DNA of 30,180 nucleotides from a virus. The translations under genes and the position numbers were made by a program. The stretch is taken from IMG/VR virus record IMGVR_UViG_3300042860_001859, positions 1-30,180 of that record, one strand, 5' to 3'. Positions 14,768 through 22,004 of the stretch are shown piece by piece; within the stretch, counting starts at the first letter, position 1, and each line of letters opens with the position of its first letter. The notes below the pieces were generated by a model. It did no database searches and was not told the DNA's origin. It saw nothing but the letters and a program-made list of their open reading frames with translations.

Positions 14768-15151
14768 ATGGCGGGATTCGCGGCCCAAGGGGCAACATTC
14801 ACGTTCGCTGGCTCCCGCGGCAACTTTGCTGGGGCCGTCGTCGGCATCGGCGTCGAGACGCCGGTCGCGGAGGTCGTCAACATGACGTCCCCGAGCGACC
14901 CATCTGGCTACGCCGTCCTCGTCCCGACGGGCGAGTGGTCTGGCGGGAGTATCTCCCTGGACTTCATTGCAACTGGAGACACAGGGGACATTCAGAGTCT
15001 CGTCAGGGGCATCGGCCAACTGACGTTTTCGTCGCCGCGATGGAGCGTGACGCGACGAGCAATTCTCGAGTCGGCCAACATGGAGGCTCGTGTCGGGGAG
15101 TTGGTGCGAGGGACTGCGAACTTCAAGGTTACGGACTACCAAGGAACCTGA
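14768..15151 (+). CDS. Tail tube protein-like, paralogue 2
   Basis: This 127-residue protein is the second copy of the pair. It has a middle block VPTGEWSGGSISLDFIATGDTGD, in which the SLDFI strand corresponds to QIDYIS in copy 1, and then RRAILESANMEARVGELVRG. It is 16 residues longer, and only 3 bases separate the copies. No ribosome binding site as strong as that of copy 1 is seen, so it may be made in lower amount through coupling. A major/minor tube pair is the simplest reading. Confidence 0.75.
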   Translation: MAGFAAQGATFTFAGSRGNFAGAVVGIGVETPVAEVVNMTSPSDPSGYAVLVPTGEWSGGSISLDFIATGDTGDIQSLVRGIGQLTFSSPRWSVTRRAILESANMEARVGELVRGTANFKVTDYQGT

Positions 15152-15154
15152 TTC

Positions 15155-15529
15155 ATGGCGTTGAGCAAGGCGAAGATTCTGGCGGCGAAGGATGTGAAGT
15201 TGTCCGAGGCGGTCCCGGTCCCGGAGTGGGGCGGTGACGTCTACATCCGCACGATCAGCGGCACCGAACGCGACAAGTTCGAGGAAGCGTACAGCGAGCA
15301 GAAGATGAAGGCGTTCCGCGTTCGCTTCCTCGTCCTGACGCTGGCCGACGAGTCGGGCGAGCGGTTGTTCGGCGACGCCGACATCGACGCCCTCGGCAAC
15401 AAGTCAAGCGTCGTGATCAACCGGCTCTTCGACAAGGCGTGGCAGCACAATGCCTTCACCGACTCGGCGGTGGATGCGCTGGGAAACGGTTCACCGACCG
15501 CCCCGAGCGAAAGTTCTACTTCGACCTAG
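15155..15529 (+). CDS. Tail assembly chaperone, zero-frame product (gpG-like)
   Basis: This 124-residue protein has the usual traits of a tail chaperone: location between tube and tape measure, a short folded core, and an overlapping second frame. Core segments are ISGTERDKFEEAYSEQKM, FRVRFLVLTLADESGERLF (a strong phage chaperone signature), DADIDALGNKSSVVINRLFDKAWQHNAF. The last 13 residues (GSPTAPSESSTST) lie beyond the frameshift site and are low complexity, as in other gpG-type proteins. It should hold the tape measure while the tube polymerises. Confidence 0.9.
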   Translation: MALSKAKILAAKDVKLSEAVPVPEWGGDVYIRTISGTERDKFEEAYSEQKMKAFRVRFLVLTLADESGERLFGDADIDALGNKSSVVINRLFDKAWQHNAFTDSAVDALGNGSPTAPSESSTST

Positions 15530-15795
15530 CGCTGGCGCTGGGCCGGTCGGTCAAAGAACTGCTCGAGACGGTCGATTCGCAAGAGTTGTCGGAGTGGTAC
15601 GCATACCAGCAGCGGTGGCCGCTGGGGAACAGTTGGCAGCAGACTGCCAGGATATGCCGGACGATCATGGCGGCGTCGGGCAACTACAAGCGGGTTCCTG
15701 ACGAAGAAGTGTTCATCCCAGCGTCGAAGCGGCCGAAGCAGTCGCAGGACGCGATGTTCTCCGAACTGATGAAGTTGCAGAAGCCTCAAGGATGA
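15155..15795 (+). CDS. Tail assembly chaperone, -1 frameshift fusion (gpGT-like)
   Basis: Ribosomes slipping back one base at 15481-15487 would read through into a second frame that is open to 15795. The fusion (bases 15155-15487, then 15487-15795) has about 213 residues: the first 111 of the gpG-like product, then RFTDRPERKFYFDLALALG, a helical WYAYQQRWPLGNSW segment, and a C-terminus with DEEVFIPASKRP. The T-like part starts right at the slip site and has no suitable start codon or ribosome binding site of its own. In lambda and many siphoviruses the fusion recruits tube subunits to the chaperone-coated tape measure. The ratio of products is set by the slip rate. Confidence 0.85.
15481..15487 (+). 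promoter_or_regulatory. Slippery heptamer for -1 programmed frameshift
   Basis: The zero-frame reading is xxG GGA AAC, so GGGAAAC fits the X-XXY-YYZ rule exactly. After slipping, the tRNAs pair with GGG and AAA. Lambda uses the close relative GGGAAAG at the same point. A GGTGG about ten bases upstream (15470-15474) could act as a stimulating internal Shine-Dalgarno. I did not find an obvious downstream pseudoknot by eye. Confidence 0.88.
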
Positions 15796-15799
15796 GACG

Positions 15800-18700
15800 A
15801 TGGCTGGACGCGGCTACCTTGGCAAAATCTCGGCGATCCTCACGGCAGACTCCAAGGGTCTGTCGCGAGGACTGAACGCCGGCGCCAAGGACGTCACGCA
15901 GTTCGCGCGGAAGATTCAGAGCACGATCTCCGGTGCCACGAGCCGCGCGGGTCGTGAGTTCGACAACATCCTGACACCGCTGCAAAAGTTGCAGCGGGCG
16001 CTCAAGGTCGGCGTCGGCCAGAATCTCAAGTTAGTCAATCAGCAGGAAGTGCAGGCGATCCGGCAGTTCGCCGAGGCCGCCGAGCGGATCGCCAAGCCAG
16101 TCTCGCAGGCCGCGAAGGACTTCGCCGGTCTGTCGACCCAGGTGCAGCGGAACTTCGCCCCGGCGCTCGAGTCGGCGCAGAAGGCGGCCGAGCAACTCCG
16201 CACTTCCATCGGCAACGGCGCCAGGGTCAGCGAGCGCGACTTTGCCAACCTCGAAGCGAGGATCAACCGCGTCACGCAGGCCGCGAGCCGCCTCCGCGAG
16301 GCGGGACAGGCAACCGCGGGCCTCGCCTCCGGCCAGGAACTCCGCTTCCAGCGCCCTGGCTTCCTCCAGCAGACGTCCCGCGCCGCCGCGCTCCAGCAGC
16401 AGGCCGCGGCCCTGTCGCCAGAGCAGATTCAAGGCAGCGGCGTGGCGGCCCTCGTCGGCCAGCAGCGGCAGGCGGCCCAGGAGGCGGCGAATCTCCTCTC
16501 CACGCTCGAGCGCATCCGCGCCACGCGAAATGGAGACGCGCAGGCGGCCGAGGCCGCGTACAACCGCCAGGTCGCGTCACTGCGGTTGGTCAATGACCAG
16601 TTGGAGCGAGAGATCACGCTGTCGCAGCAGGCGGCGAACGCCCAGCGAGAGGCCGCTGCCGACGCCCAGCGACGCGCCGAGGCAGCGTCCAGGTTCCTCA
16701 ACGTCGACCAGCGCGAGTCGAACCTGATTGCGAACGAGGGCCAACAGCAGGACATTCGCGCGTACCTCCAACTGCTCGAGCAGGCGAGGGCAAGGACGGA
16801 AGCGCTGACTGATGCCCAGCGGCGGGCCGAGGCAGCGTCCAGGTTCCTCAACGTCGACCAGCGGGAGTCGAACCTGATTGCGAATGAGGGCCAGCAGCAG
16901 GACATTCGCGAATACATCCAACTTCTTGAGCAGGCCAGGGCCAGAACGGAAGCGTTGGCCGACGCCCAGCGGCGGGCCGAGGCCGCGTCCCGCTTCCTGG
17001 TTGTCGACCAACGTGAGTCGAATCTCATAGCGAGCGAGGGCCAGCAGACGGACGTCCGCGCCTATCTGCAACTGCTTGAGGACGCGCGTATTCGCACGGA
17101 TGCGCTTGCCGACGCCCAACGCCGCGCCGAGGCAGCGTCCAGGTTCCTCAATGTAGACCAGAGTGGTTCGCAACTGTTGTCAAACCAGGGGGCAGCGTCT
17201 CGCGTCAACCCGCAGCAGGCGTTCCTTGACCGAGTCGGCGGCGAGATCACAGCCGTCCGCAATCAACTCCGCGAACTGCCTGACTTGGCTGGATCGCTTG
17301 GCCCCGTTGTCGACAACCTCACGACTCGGTGGCAAAACCTCGGCCGCGCCGGCGTCGGATTTACGGCTGACCAACTGCGGCGAGTTCAGCAGGAGACGCA
17401 AGCCATCCAGGCTGCGCTCAACAGCCGCCGAGGCATCGGCCAGCAGTTTCTGCAAAACTTCGGTGGCGAGGGCGTCGCCGGCCTGTCGCTGGGCATCGAC
17501 GAGCGGCAACTGCGTTCCGTCGGATCGCAGATCGAGTTCGTTCAGAACAGACTCTCTCGGCTGACCGCCGAGCAGCGAGGCCCAGCCGTCGCCGCCCTTG
17601 AGGCTTACAGACAGGCGGCATTCCGCGCATTCTCTGGAACGGCAGACAGCGCGGAGCAGGCCGCGGCGGATATTGCACGCACCAGGCAAGAGTTAATCCG
17701 CACCGCCGCGGCTGCGGAAGGCGTGCGACCTGGCCGATTCGCCGAGGACTTCCGGCGGGCCGGCGACCAGGCTCGAGGCTTCGGCGACCGCGCTGGCCTT
17801 GCTATCCAGCAGGCTGCTTTCGCTGTCGAAGACTTCTTCAGCGTTACCGGCGGCCTTGACCAGCGCATCCGCGCGGCCGGGAACAACATCTCGCAACTTG
17901 GGTTCATTATCGGCGGGACAACCGGACTCATTGCCGGCATCTCGGCCGCCATCGGCGCGCAACTCGTTGCAGCATTGATCAACTGGTACAACAACGGCCG
18001 CAAGTCTGAAGACCAGACGAAGGCGTTGAACGCTGCGCTCGCCGACCAGAAGCGAGTCGTTGACGCCCTGGCAGAGTCCTATAAGAAGGTTGCTGAAGCA
18101 GTCCAGGACGCCGGCCTGTCGCAGCAGGGGCAGCGAAACGCCTCCATTCGGCGTCAAGTTGAGGAGATTCAGCAGCAGCAGCGTCAGGCCCGCGAGCAAA
18201 GAATCCAGGCCGTCGATGTTGGCGTCGCTGCGGCTCGCGGAGACGTCGCAAGGTTTGAGCGAGAACTCAACGCGGCAACGACTCCTGGCGAGCAAATTAG
18301 GGCGAGGCTGCAACTCCAGGCCGCCCAAGAACGTCAGCGGCAGGAGGAGCAGCGGGCTGTCAGAGACGCCAACCGCAACGGCGCAGGCAACGTCAGGCAG
18401 CGAGTAATTGCTGCCCTTGAGGCGGAAATCCGAGGCGAAACCCAACGCGCTTTTGCTGGAGCACGCGCAGCCGGAAACAGCGGTGCGTTCCAGTTGGCGC
18501 GAGATACGGAGCGACGCAACGAGGCTCGAATCGCCGGACTGCAAAACATCGGCCAGTCTCCAGACGAAGCGATCAGGGTTCTCGAAGAACGTATCAATGC
18601 CCTCCGGCAGTCCGGTGCGACTGGAGACATCATCCAGCCACTCCAGCAAATCCGAGAGCAGCTTCTAGTCCAAGTCAGGCAAATTGAAGCCGACAAACTC

Positions 18701-19873
18701 GCCGCCCGCATCAGCCGCGAAGCCCTGCGGATCGCGGACGCCATGAACGCCGCCCAGGCCGACATCGCCTCGGCATTCGAGGGTGTCATTGGTGCGAGTG
18801 CGATCGAGGAAGAGATTGCCGCGTTCGCGGAGTCACTGGCCCAGTTGCAGAAGGCCGCGGGCGAGGCCGCCCAGGCAGGCCGCGTCGAAGAGGCCAGGGC
18901 GCTCAACGATGACGTCAACGCCATTAAGGCCCATATCAACGCTCTCCGCGACGCCGCCGCGGCCGTAAAGACTTTCGGCTCCGAACTGGCGAGGTTGTCG
19001 GAGTCGGTCGCCCAGGACGTCGCGACGCTTGAGCAGCGGGCCGAGCAGGCTAGGCGAGAGGATGTTGCCAGGGGGACGCCAGAGACGGCAGCCCAGCGGA
19101 CGCGAGCCGAAGAGGACGTCCGCAACGCTCGCCGCGCGCAGCAGGAGTTCGAGGACCGCCGGGCGTCTGCGATCGAGCGCATGGAGCAGGACTCCATCCG
19201 TAACGGCGATCCAAGGTTCCGTCGTCTTCGTGAAATTGACGCCATGCTGTCTGCCCCAGCCAACGACACTGGCGCCGACGGCACCCGCGGCGGCACGGCC
19301 GAGGAGCGTGCCGCTGCCCGCGAGGAACGCAGGAGATTGCAGGAGAGCATCAACGCAGACGCGGAGCGCGACCCCGAGGTTCAGGCTGCCAGACGTCAGC
19401 GAGACGATATGACGCGCCGCGCGGAGCGTGCGGCGTCAGGCGACCGTGGTCGCGAACTCGCGATGACGCCAGTCCAGCGAGCAAGGCGAGAGGTCGAGCA
19501 GAGCGCTAGGGACATAACCGAGGCGTTCACGGTTGAACTGCAAGGCCAGCGGTTCGTCGCCGACGTCGCCGGCCGCAACGCCGCCCTCAACCGCCTCGCC
19601 GAGCAGCAGTTGCAGCAAGTCGCCCCGATGCTCGCCGGATTCCGCGAGGAGCGGATGAACGCGATGCTCCAGGGGCCGTCGCGGGCGGCGCTCAACGTAG
19701 CTGACGCCCAGACGATGGAAGGGAATCGCGAACTCAACCGCCTTCTCCGCGGCGACGATCCCAACAAGGACGTCAACCTCGTCGAACTTCAGAAGCAGTC
19801 AGAACTGCTACAGGGCGTCATCGACGCCATCAACGAACAGGCCGGTCAGGACGTCGTGGAAATCAGAGGATAA
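15800..19873 (+). CDS. Tape measure protein
   Basis: At 1357 residues this is the longest gene. It is Ala/Gln/Arg/Glu-rich and largely helical and coiled-coil, as tape measure proteins are. Residues about 288-455 consist of 50-residue tandem repeats. A hydrophobic stretch near 700-730 (FIIGGTTGLIAGISAAIGAQ and following) is the membrane-active segment often found in these proteins. The N-terminus opens MAGRGYLGKISAILTADSKG, similar to the start of many tail tapes. At about 1.5 angstrom per residue, the usual rule for these proteins, the tail would be near 200 nm. That is a rule-based estimate and assumes no processing. The gene directly follows the chaperone pair (4-base gap). No peptidase or lysozyme motif is visible inside it. 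Confidence 0.95.
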   Translation: MAGRGYLGKISAILTADSKGLSRGLNAGAKDVTQFARKIQSTISGATSRAGREFDNILTPLQKLQRALKVGVGQNLKLVNQQEVQAIRQFAEAAERIAKPVSQAAKDFAGLSTQVQRNFAPALESAQKAAEQLRTSIGNGARVSERDFANLEARINRVTQAASRLREAGQATAGLASGQELRFQRPGFLQQTSRAAALQQQAAALSPEQIQGSGVAALVGQQRQAAQEAANLLSTLERIRATRNGDAQAAEAAYNRQVASLRLVNDQLEREITLSQQAANAQREAAADAQRRAEAASRFLNVDQRESNLIANEGQQQDIRAYLQLLEQARARTEALTDAQRRAEAASRFLNVDQRESNLIANEGQQQDIREYIQLLEQARARTEALADAQRRAEAASRFLVVDQRESNLIASEGQQTDVRAYLQLLEDARIRTDALADAQRRAEAASRFLNVDQSGSQLLSNQGAASRVNPQQAFLDRVGGEITAVRNQLRELPDLAGSLGPVVDNLTTRWQNLGRAGVGFTADQLRRVQQETQAIQAALNSRRGIGQQFLQNFGGEGVAGLSLGIDERQLRSVGSQIEFVQNRLSRLTAEQRGPAVAALEAYRQAAFRAFSGTADSAEQAAADIARTRQELIRTAAAAEGVRPGRFAEDFRRAGDQARGFGDRAGLAIQQAAFAVEDFFSVTGGLDQRIRAAGNNISQLGFIIGGTTGLIAGISAAIGAQLVAALINWYNNGRKSEDQTKALNAALADQKRVVDALAESYKKVAEAVQDAGLSQQGQRNASIRRQVEEIQQQQRQAREQRIQAVDVGVAAARGDVARFERELNAATTPGEQIRARLQLQAAQERQRQEEQRAVRDANRNGAGNVRQRVIAALEAEIRGETQRAFAGARAAGNSGAFQLARDTERRNEARIAGLQNIGQSPDEAIRVLEERINALRQSGATGDIIQPLQQIREQLLVQVRQIEADKLAARISREALRIADAMNAAQADIASAFEGVIGASAIEEEIAAFAESLAQLQKAAGEAAQAGRVEEARALNDDVNAIKAHINALRDAAAAVKTFGSELARLSESVAQDVATLEQRAEQARREDVARGTPETAAQRTRAEEDVRNARRAQQEFEDRRASAIERMEQDSIRNGDPRFRRLREIDAMLSAPANDTGADGTRGGTAEERAAAREERRRLQESINADAERDPEVQAARRQRDDMTRRAERAASGDRGRELAMTPVQRARREVEQSARDITEAFTVELQGQRFVADVAGRNAALNRLAEQQLQQVAPMLAGFREERMNAMLQGPSRAALNVADAQTMEGNRELNRLLRGDDPNKDVNLVELQKQSELLQGVIDAINEQAGQDVVEIRG
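16661..17190 (+). repeat. 150-bp repeats inside the tape measure gene
   Basis: Three complete 150-bp units begin at 16661, 16811 and 16961, and a partial fourth begins at 17111. Each encodes 50 residues starting DAQRRAEAASRFLNVDQ and containing an LLEQARARTEAL-like helix. The first two are nearly identical in DNA; the third has diverged more. Unit number would directly change tail length. Confidence 0.93.
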
Positions 19874-19875
19874 AC

Positions 19876-20244
19876 ATGGCAGACATTTCTTACGGTATCA
19901 CGCTCAACGTCAACAAGGGGTTCCTGTCGAGTCAGGTCAATATCTCCGGCGTGACGGCGAGCATGGGCATCGCCGGACTCAAGTCCGACACCTACACGCT
20001 GTCGACGAACGCTGTCAGCATCACGACGGCGAACCTGTCGGCCGTCGGCATCGCGTTCGTGCGAAACCTGTCGACAGCGACCTCGGCGACCGCCCAGGTC
20101 GGGATCACGGCCGGCGGTTCGTTCGCCCCATTCACGACCATCAAGGCCGGCGAGCCGCAGTTGTTCCGATTGACTACAGGCGTCGACTATCAGGCCGTCG
20201 GCGTCGCCGGCACCCGGCTCCGCGTCGACATTCTGGAGGGCTAG
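19876..20244 (+). CDS. Small beta-rich tail protein, 122 residues
   Basis: The product is related in pattern to 11882-12367 and 12371-12904. It has the block AFVRNLSTATSATAQVG, then FTTIKAGEPQLFRLTTG, and YQAVGVAGTRLRVDILEG. It lies directly after the tape measure (2-base gap) where distal tail proteins are encoded. No catalytic motif or membrane span is present. It may form a ring or decorate the tail. I do not know a named family. Confidence 0.75.
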   Translation: MADISYGITLNVNKGFLSSQVNISGVTASMGIAGLKSDTYTLSTNAVSITTANLSAVGIAFVRNLSTATSATAQVGITAGGSFAPFTTIKAGEPQLFRLTTGVDYQAVGVAGTRLRVDILEG

Positions 20245-20247
20245 TCG

Positions 20248-21309
20248 ATGCCGAAGTTAGTCAAGGAGATAACGTCCGGCAACGAGAACAGCCGCTCCGT
20301 AGACGGCGGCCAGGTCGCGGACGTTTCAGTGCGGTCTTGGCGGGTGATCCTCAACTCGCCGTCAGAGGCGTATGACGTCCAGCAGGCGATCGGCGTCTAC
20401 ATCGGCGACACGCACCCTGTAAACACGCAACTCCCGTGCGTCTCCATCTCGGAGAAGGCCGAGGGTGACTCTCGCGTCGTCCGCATCGTCACGGCGAACT
20501 ACCGGACGACGCCTGGAGCCGATCCAGGCAACGATCCAAACAAAGAACCGCCTGACATCAGGCCAGCGCAATACAGCATCACATCGTCGCTGATGGAAGT
20601 TCCGACGACGAGGTGGCGACTCATTACGTCCGTCGGCCTTGCATCTCCGACGCCGCCGCTGAACCCCGTCAAGGACAGATATGACGGCGTGTCGATGCTT
20701 GTGCCGATCATCTCAATCAACATCGAGCAATTCGACAACTTCCCGACTCGCAGGCTCGAGGACGCCGGGAAGGTAAACAGCGACGACTTCACGTTTCTCG
20801 GCCTGCCAGTTGCCAAATACACCTGTATGCTGCGAAATATCTCCGTGCAGCCGGTTGTTGAGTCTCACGGCGCGGCCTTGTACCGAGGATTCAAGCGCAC
20901 CTACGAGTTCGCAATCAAGACCAACGGCGGGTGGTTCATCGACCAGTTGATCGAGGGTTTCAACATCAAAAACGATGGCGTCAATCAGGCAGGAGTCGAC
21001 AACGGAGCGCTGAACCTCAAGATCGTCAATGAAGAGATCGTCGGGTGGCCTAACGCACCGGAGTTAGCCGATGACTCGCAGGGAAAGAAGATGCGGGCCA
21101 GGGTGCTGATCAGCGCCCCCGAGGGCGCCGTCACGCAGCGTCCATCCGCCCAGCCGGTGGCCCTCAACAGAGACGGCACGCCGAGAGACGTCGAAAACCC
21201 TCCAGGTGGCGAGGACGCCGTCTTGACAGACAGGTATTTGACTCAAGAGACAGTCGCCTTCGGACCAAACTTCGTCAACATGGGCGTCCGCATCTTCGAC
21301 ATCGTCTGA
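20248..21309 (+). CDS. Putative distal tail/baseplate protein, 353 residues
   Basis: I do not recognise the family. The sequence is beta-rich, with a repeated theme of strands (VRSWRVILNSPSEAYDVQQ, RWRLITSVGLASPTPPLNPV, FTFLGLPVAKYTCMLRNISV). It has no membrane segment, no Cys cluster and no enzyme motif. A Pro/Asp-rich stretch (about 88-105) could be a linker. The position after the tape measure and before the large adhesin-like protein is that of distal tail, hub or baseplate proteins. The stop overlaps the next ATG by one base (TGATG). Confidence 0.7.
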   Translation: MPKLVKEITSGNENSRSVDGGQVADVSVRSWRVILNSPSEAYDVQQAIGVYIGDTHPVNTQLPCVSISEKAEGDSRVVRIVTANYRTTPGADPGNDPNKEPPDIRPAQYSITSSLMEVPTTRWRLITSVGLASPTPPLNPVKDRYDGVSMLVPIISINIEQFDNFPTRRLEDAGKVNSDDFTFLGLPVAKYTCMLRNISVQPVVESHGAALYRGFKRTYEFAIKTNGGWFIDQLIEGFNIKNDGVNQAGVDNGALNLKIVNEEIVGWPNAPELADDSQGKKMRARVLISAPEGAVTQRPSAQPVALNRDGTPRDVENPPGGEDAVLTDRYLTQETVAFGPNFVNMGVRIFDIV

Positions 21310-22004
21310 TGGCTGAAAACAAGTCCTACCAATTCGGCCCCGTTCTGACCGACCGCATCATCAGCGTGGTGAAGCGCGTCGACTCGATGCCTTACCAGGC
21401 TGGGCTGTCGCGGATACAGACTCGGTTTGAGGATGAGCCGTCCCCCGGCCAAAAGCTCAAGCGCGGCACCTACACCGGCTCGTGGGCCATCGGCACAACG
21501 GCCGTCGTAACGCTCGTCGGCTCGACGCAGACCTACGCAGTCACTAACTACTGCATCGACGCCGAGGGCAGCACGGCGTCGTCGGCCTCGTTCAACGTCG
21601 TCTTCGGATCCGTCATGGGGACGCAGACGGCGGTCGAGGTTGAGTCGCCACCCAAAGACATAATTCGGGCCTGCACGTTTAGCGGATCATGGGCAATTAA
21701 CGAAACGAAGACGCTGACATTTCAAGGCAGCACAAACACCGCAGCGGCCTGGAATCAACTATTCACGATAGGAGACGCCTGCACAGAGCAGATAGCGTAC
21801 ATCGCGAAAGTCCCAACCGTCGAGCAACAGAATAACCCCGCCTGGCATTTGCTGAACGTGCAACACCACGAGACGGCCGTAATTACTTCAGTTTCATTAA
21901 CCACAGCCGCCATCGAGTTCACTCGCATCCGAGCCTGGATTCCCTACCCCGGCGAGACGGCGACGCTCTCGCTCCCCATCTCAGCAGAAACCGCATGCTC
22001 GTAA
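21309..22004 (+). CDS. Putative tail protein with internal repeat, 231 residues
   Basis: The product is unrecognised. The segments GTYTGSWAIGTTAVVTLVGSTQTYAV (about 53-79) and CTFSGSWAINETKTLTFQGSTNTAAA (about 119-144) align with each other, so the protein carries two copies of a beta-rich unit of about 66 residues. The remainder has no membrane span or catalytic motif. It lies between the unknown baseplate candidate and the Cys-rich protein, so a tail-tip role is likely. The end overlaps the next gene by 10 bases. Confidence 0.72.
   Translation: MAENKSYQFGPVLTDRIISVVKRVDSMPYQAGLSRIQTRFEDEPSPGQKLKRGTYTGSWAIGTTAVVTLVGSTQTYAVTNYCIDAEGSTASSASFNVVFGSVMGTQTAVEVESPPKDIIRACTFSGSWAINETKTLTFQGSTNTAAAWNQLFTIGDACTEQIAYIAKVPTVEQQNNPAWHLLNVQHHETAVITSVSLTTAAIEFTRIRAWIPYPGETATLSLPISAETACS

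Noticed and set aside
15439-15795. Independent T-like chaperone gene starting at 15439
   Set aside because: The first 14 residues of that frame are shadow of the gpG-like gene and lack a ribosome binding site. The slip site at 15481-15487 explains expression.
16429-17173. Reverse frames of 198-199 residues with repeats opposite the tape measure
   Set aside because: They mirror the 150-bp repeats of the tape measure and carry no own signals.
18334-19353. Reverse 339-residue frame opposite the tape measure
   Set aside because: It is a Ser/Ala/Arg-rich antisense shadow. The forward coiled-coil protein is consistent over the whole length.
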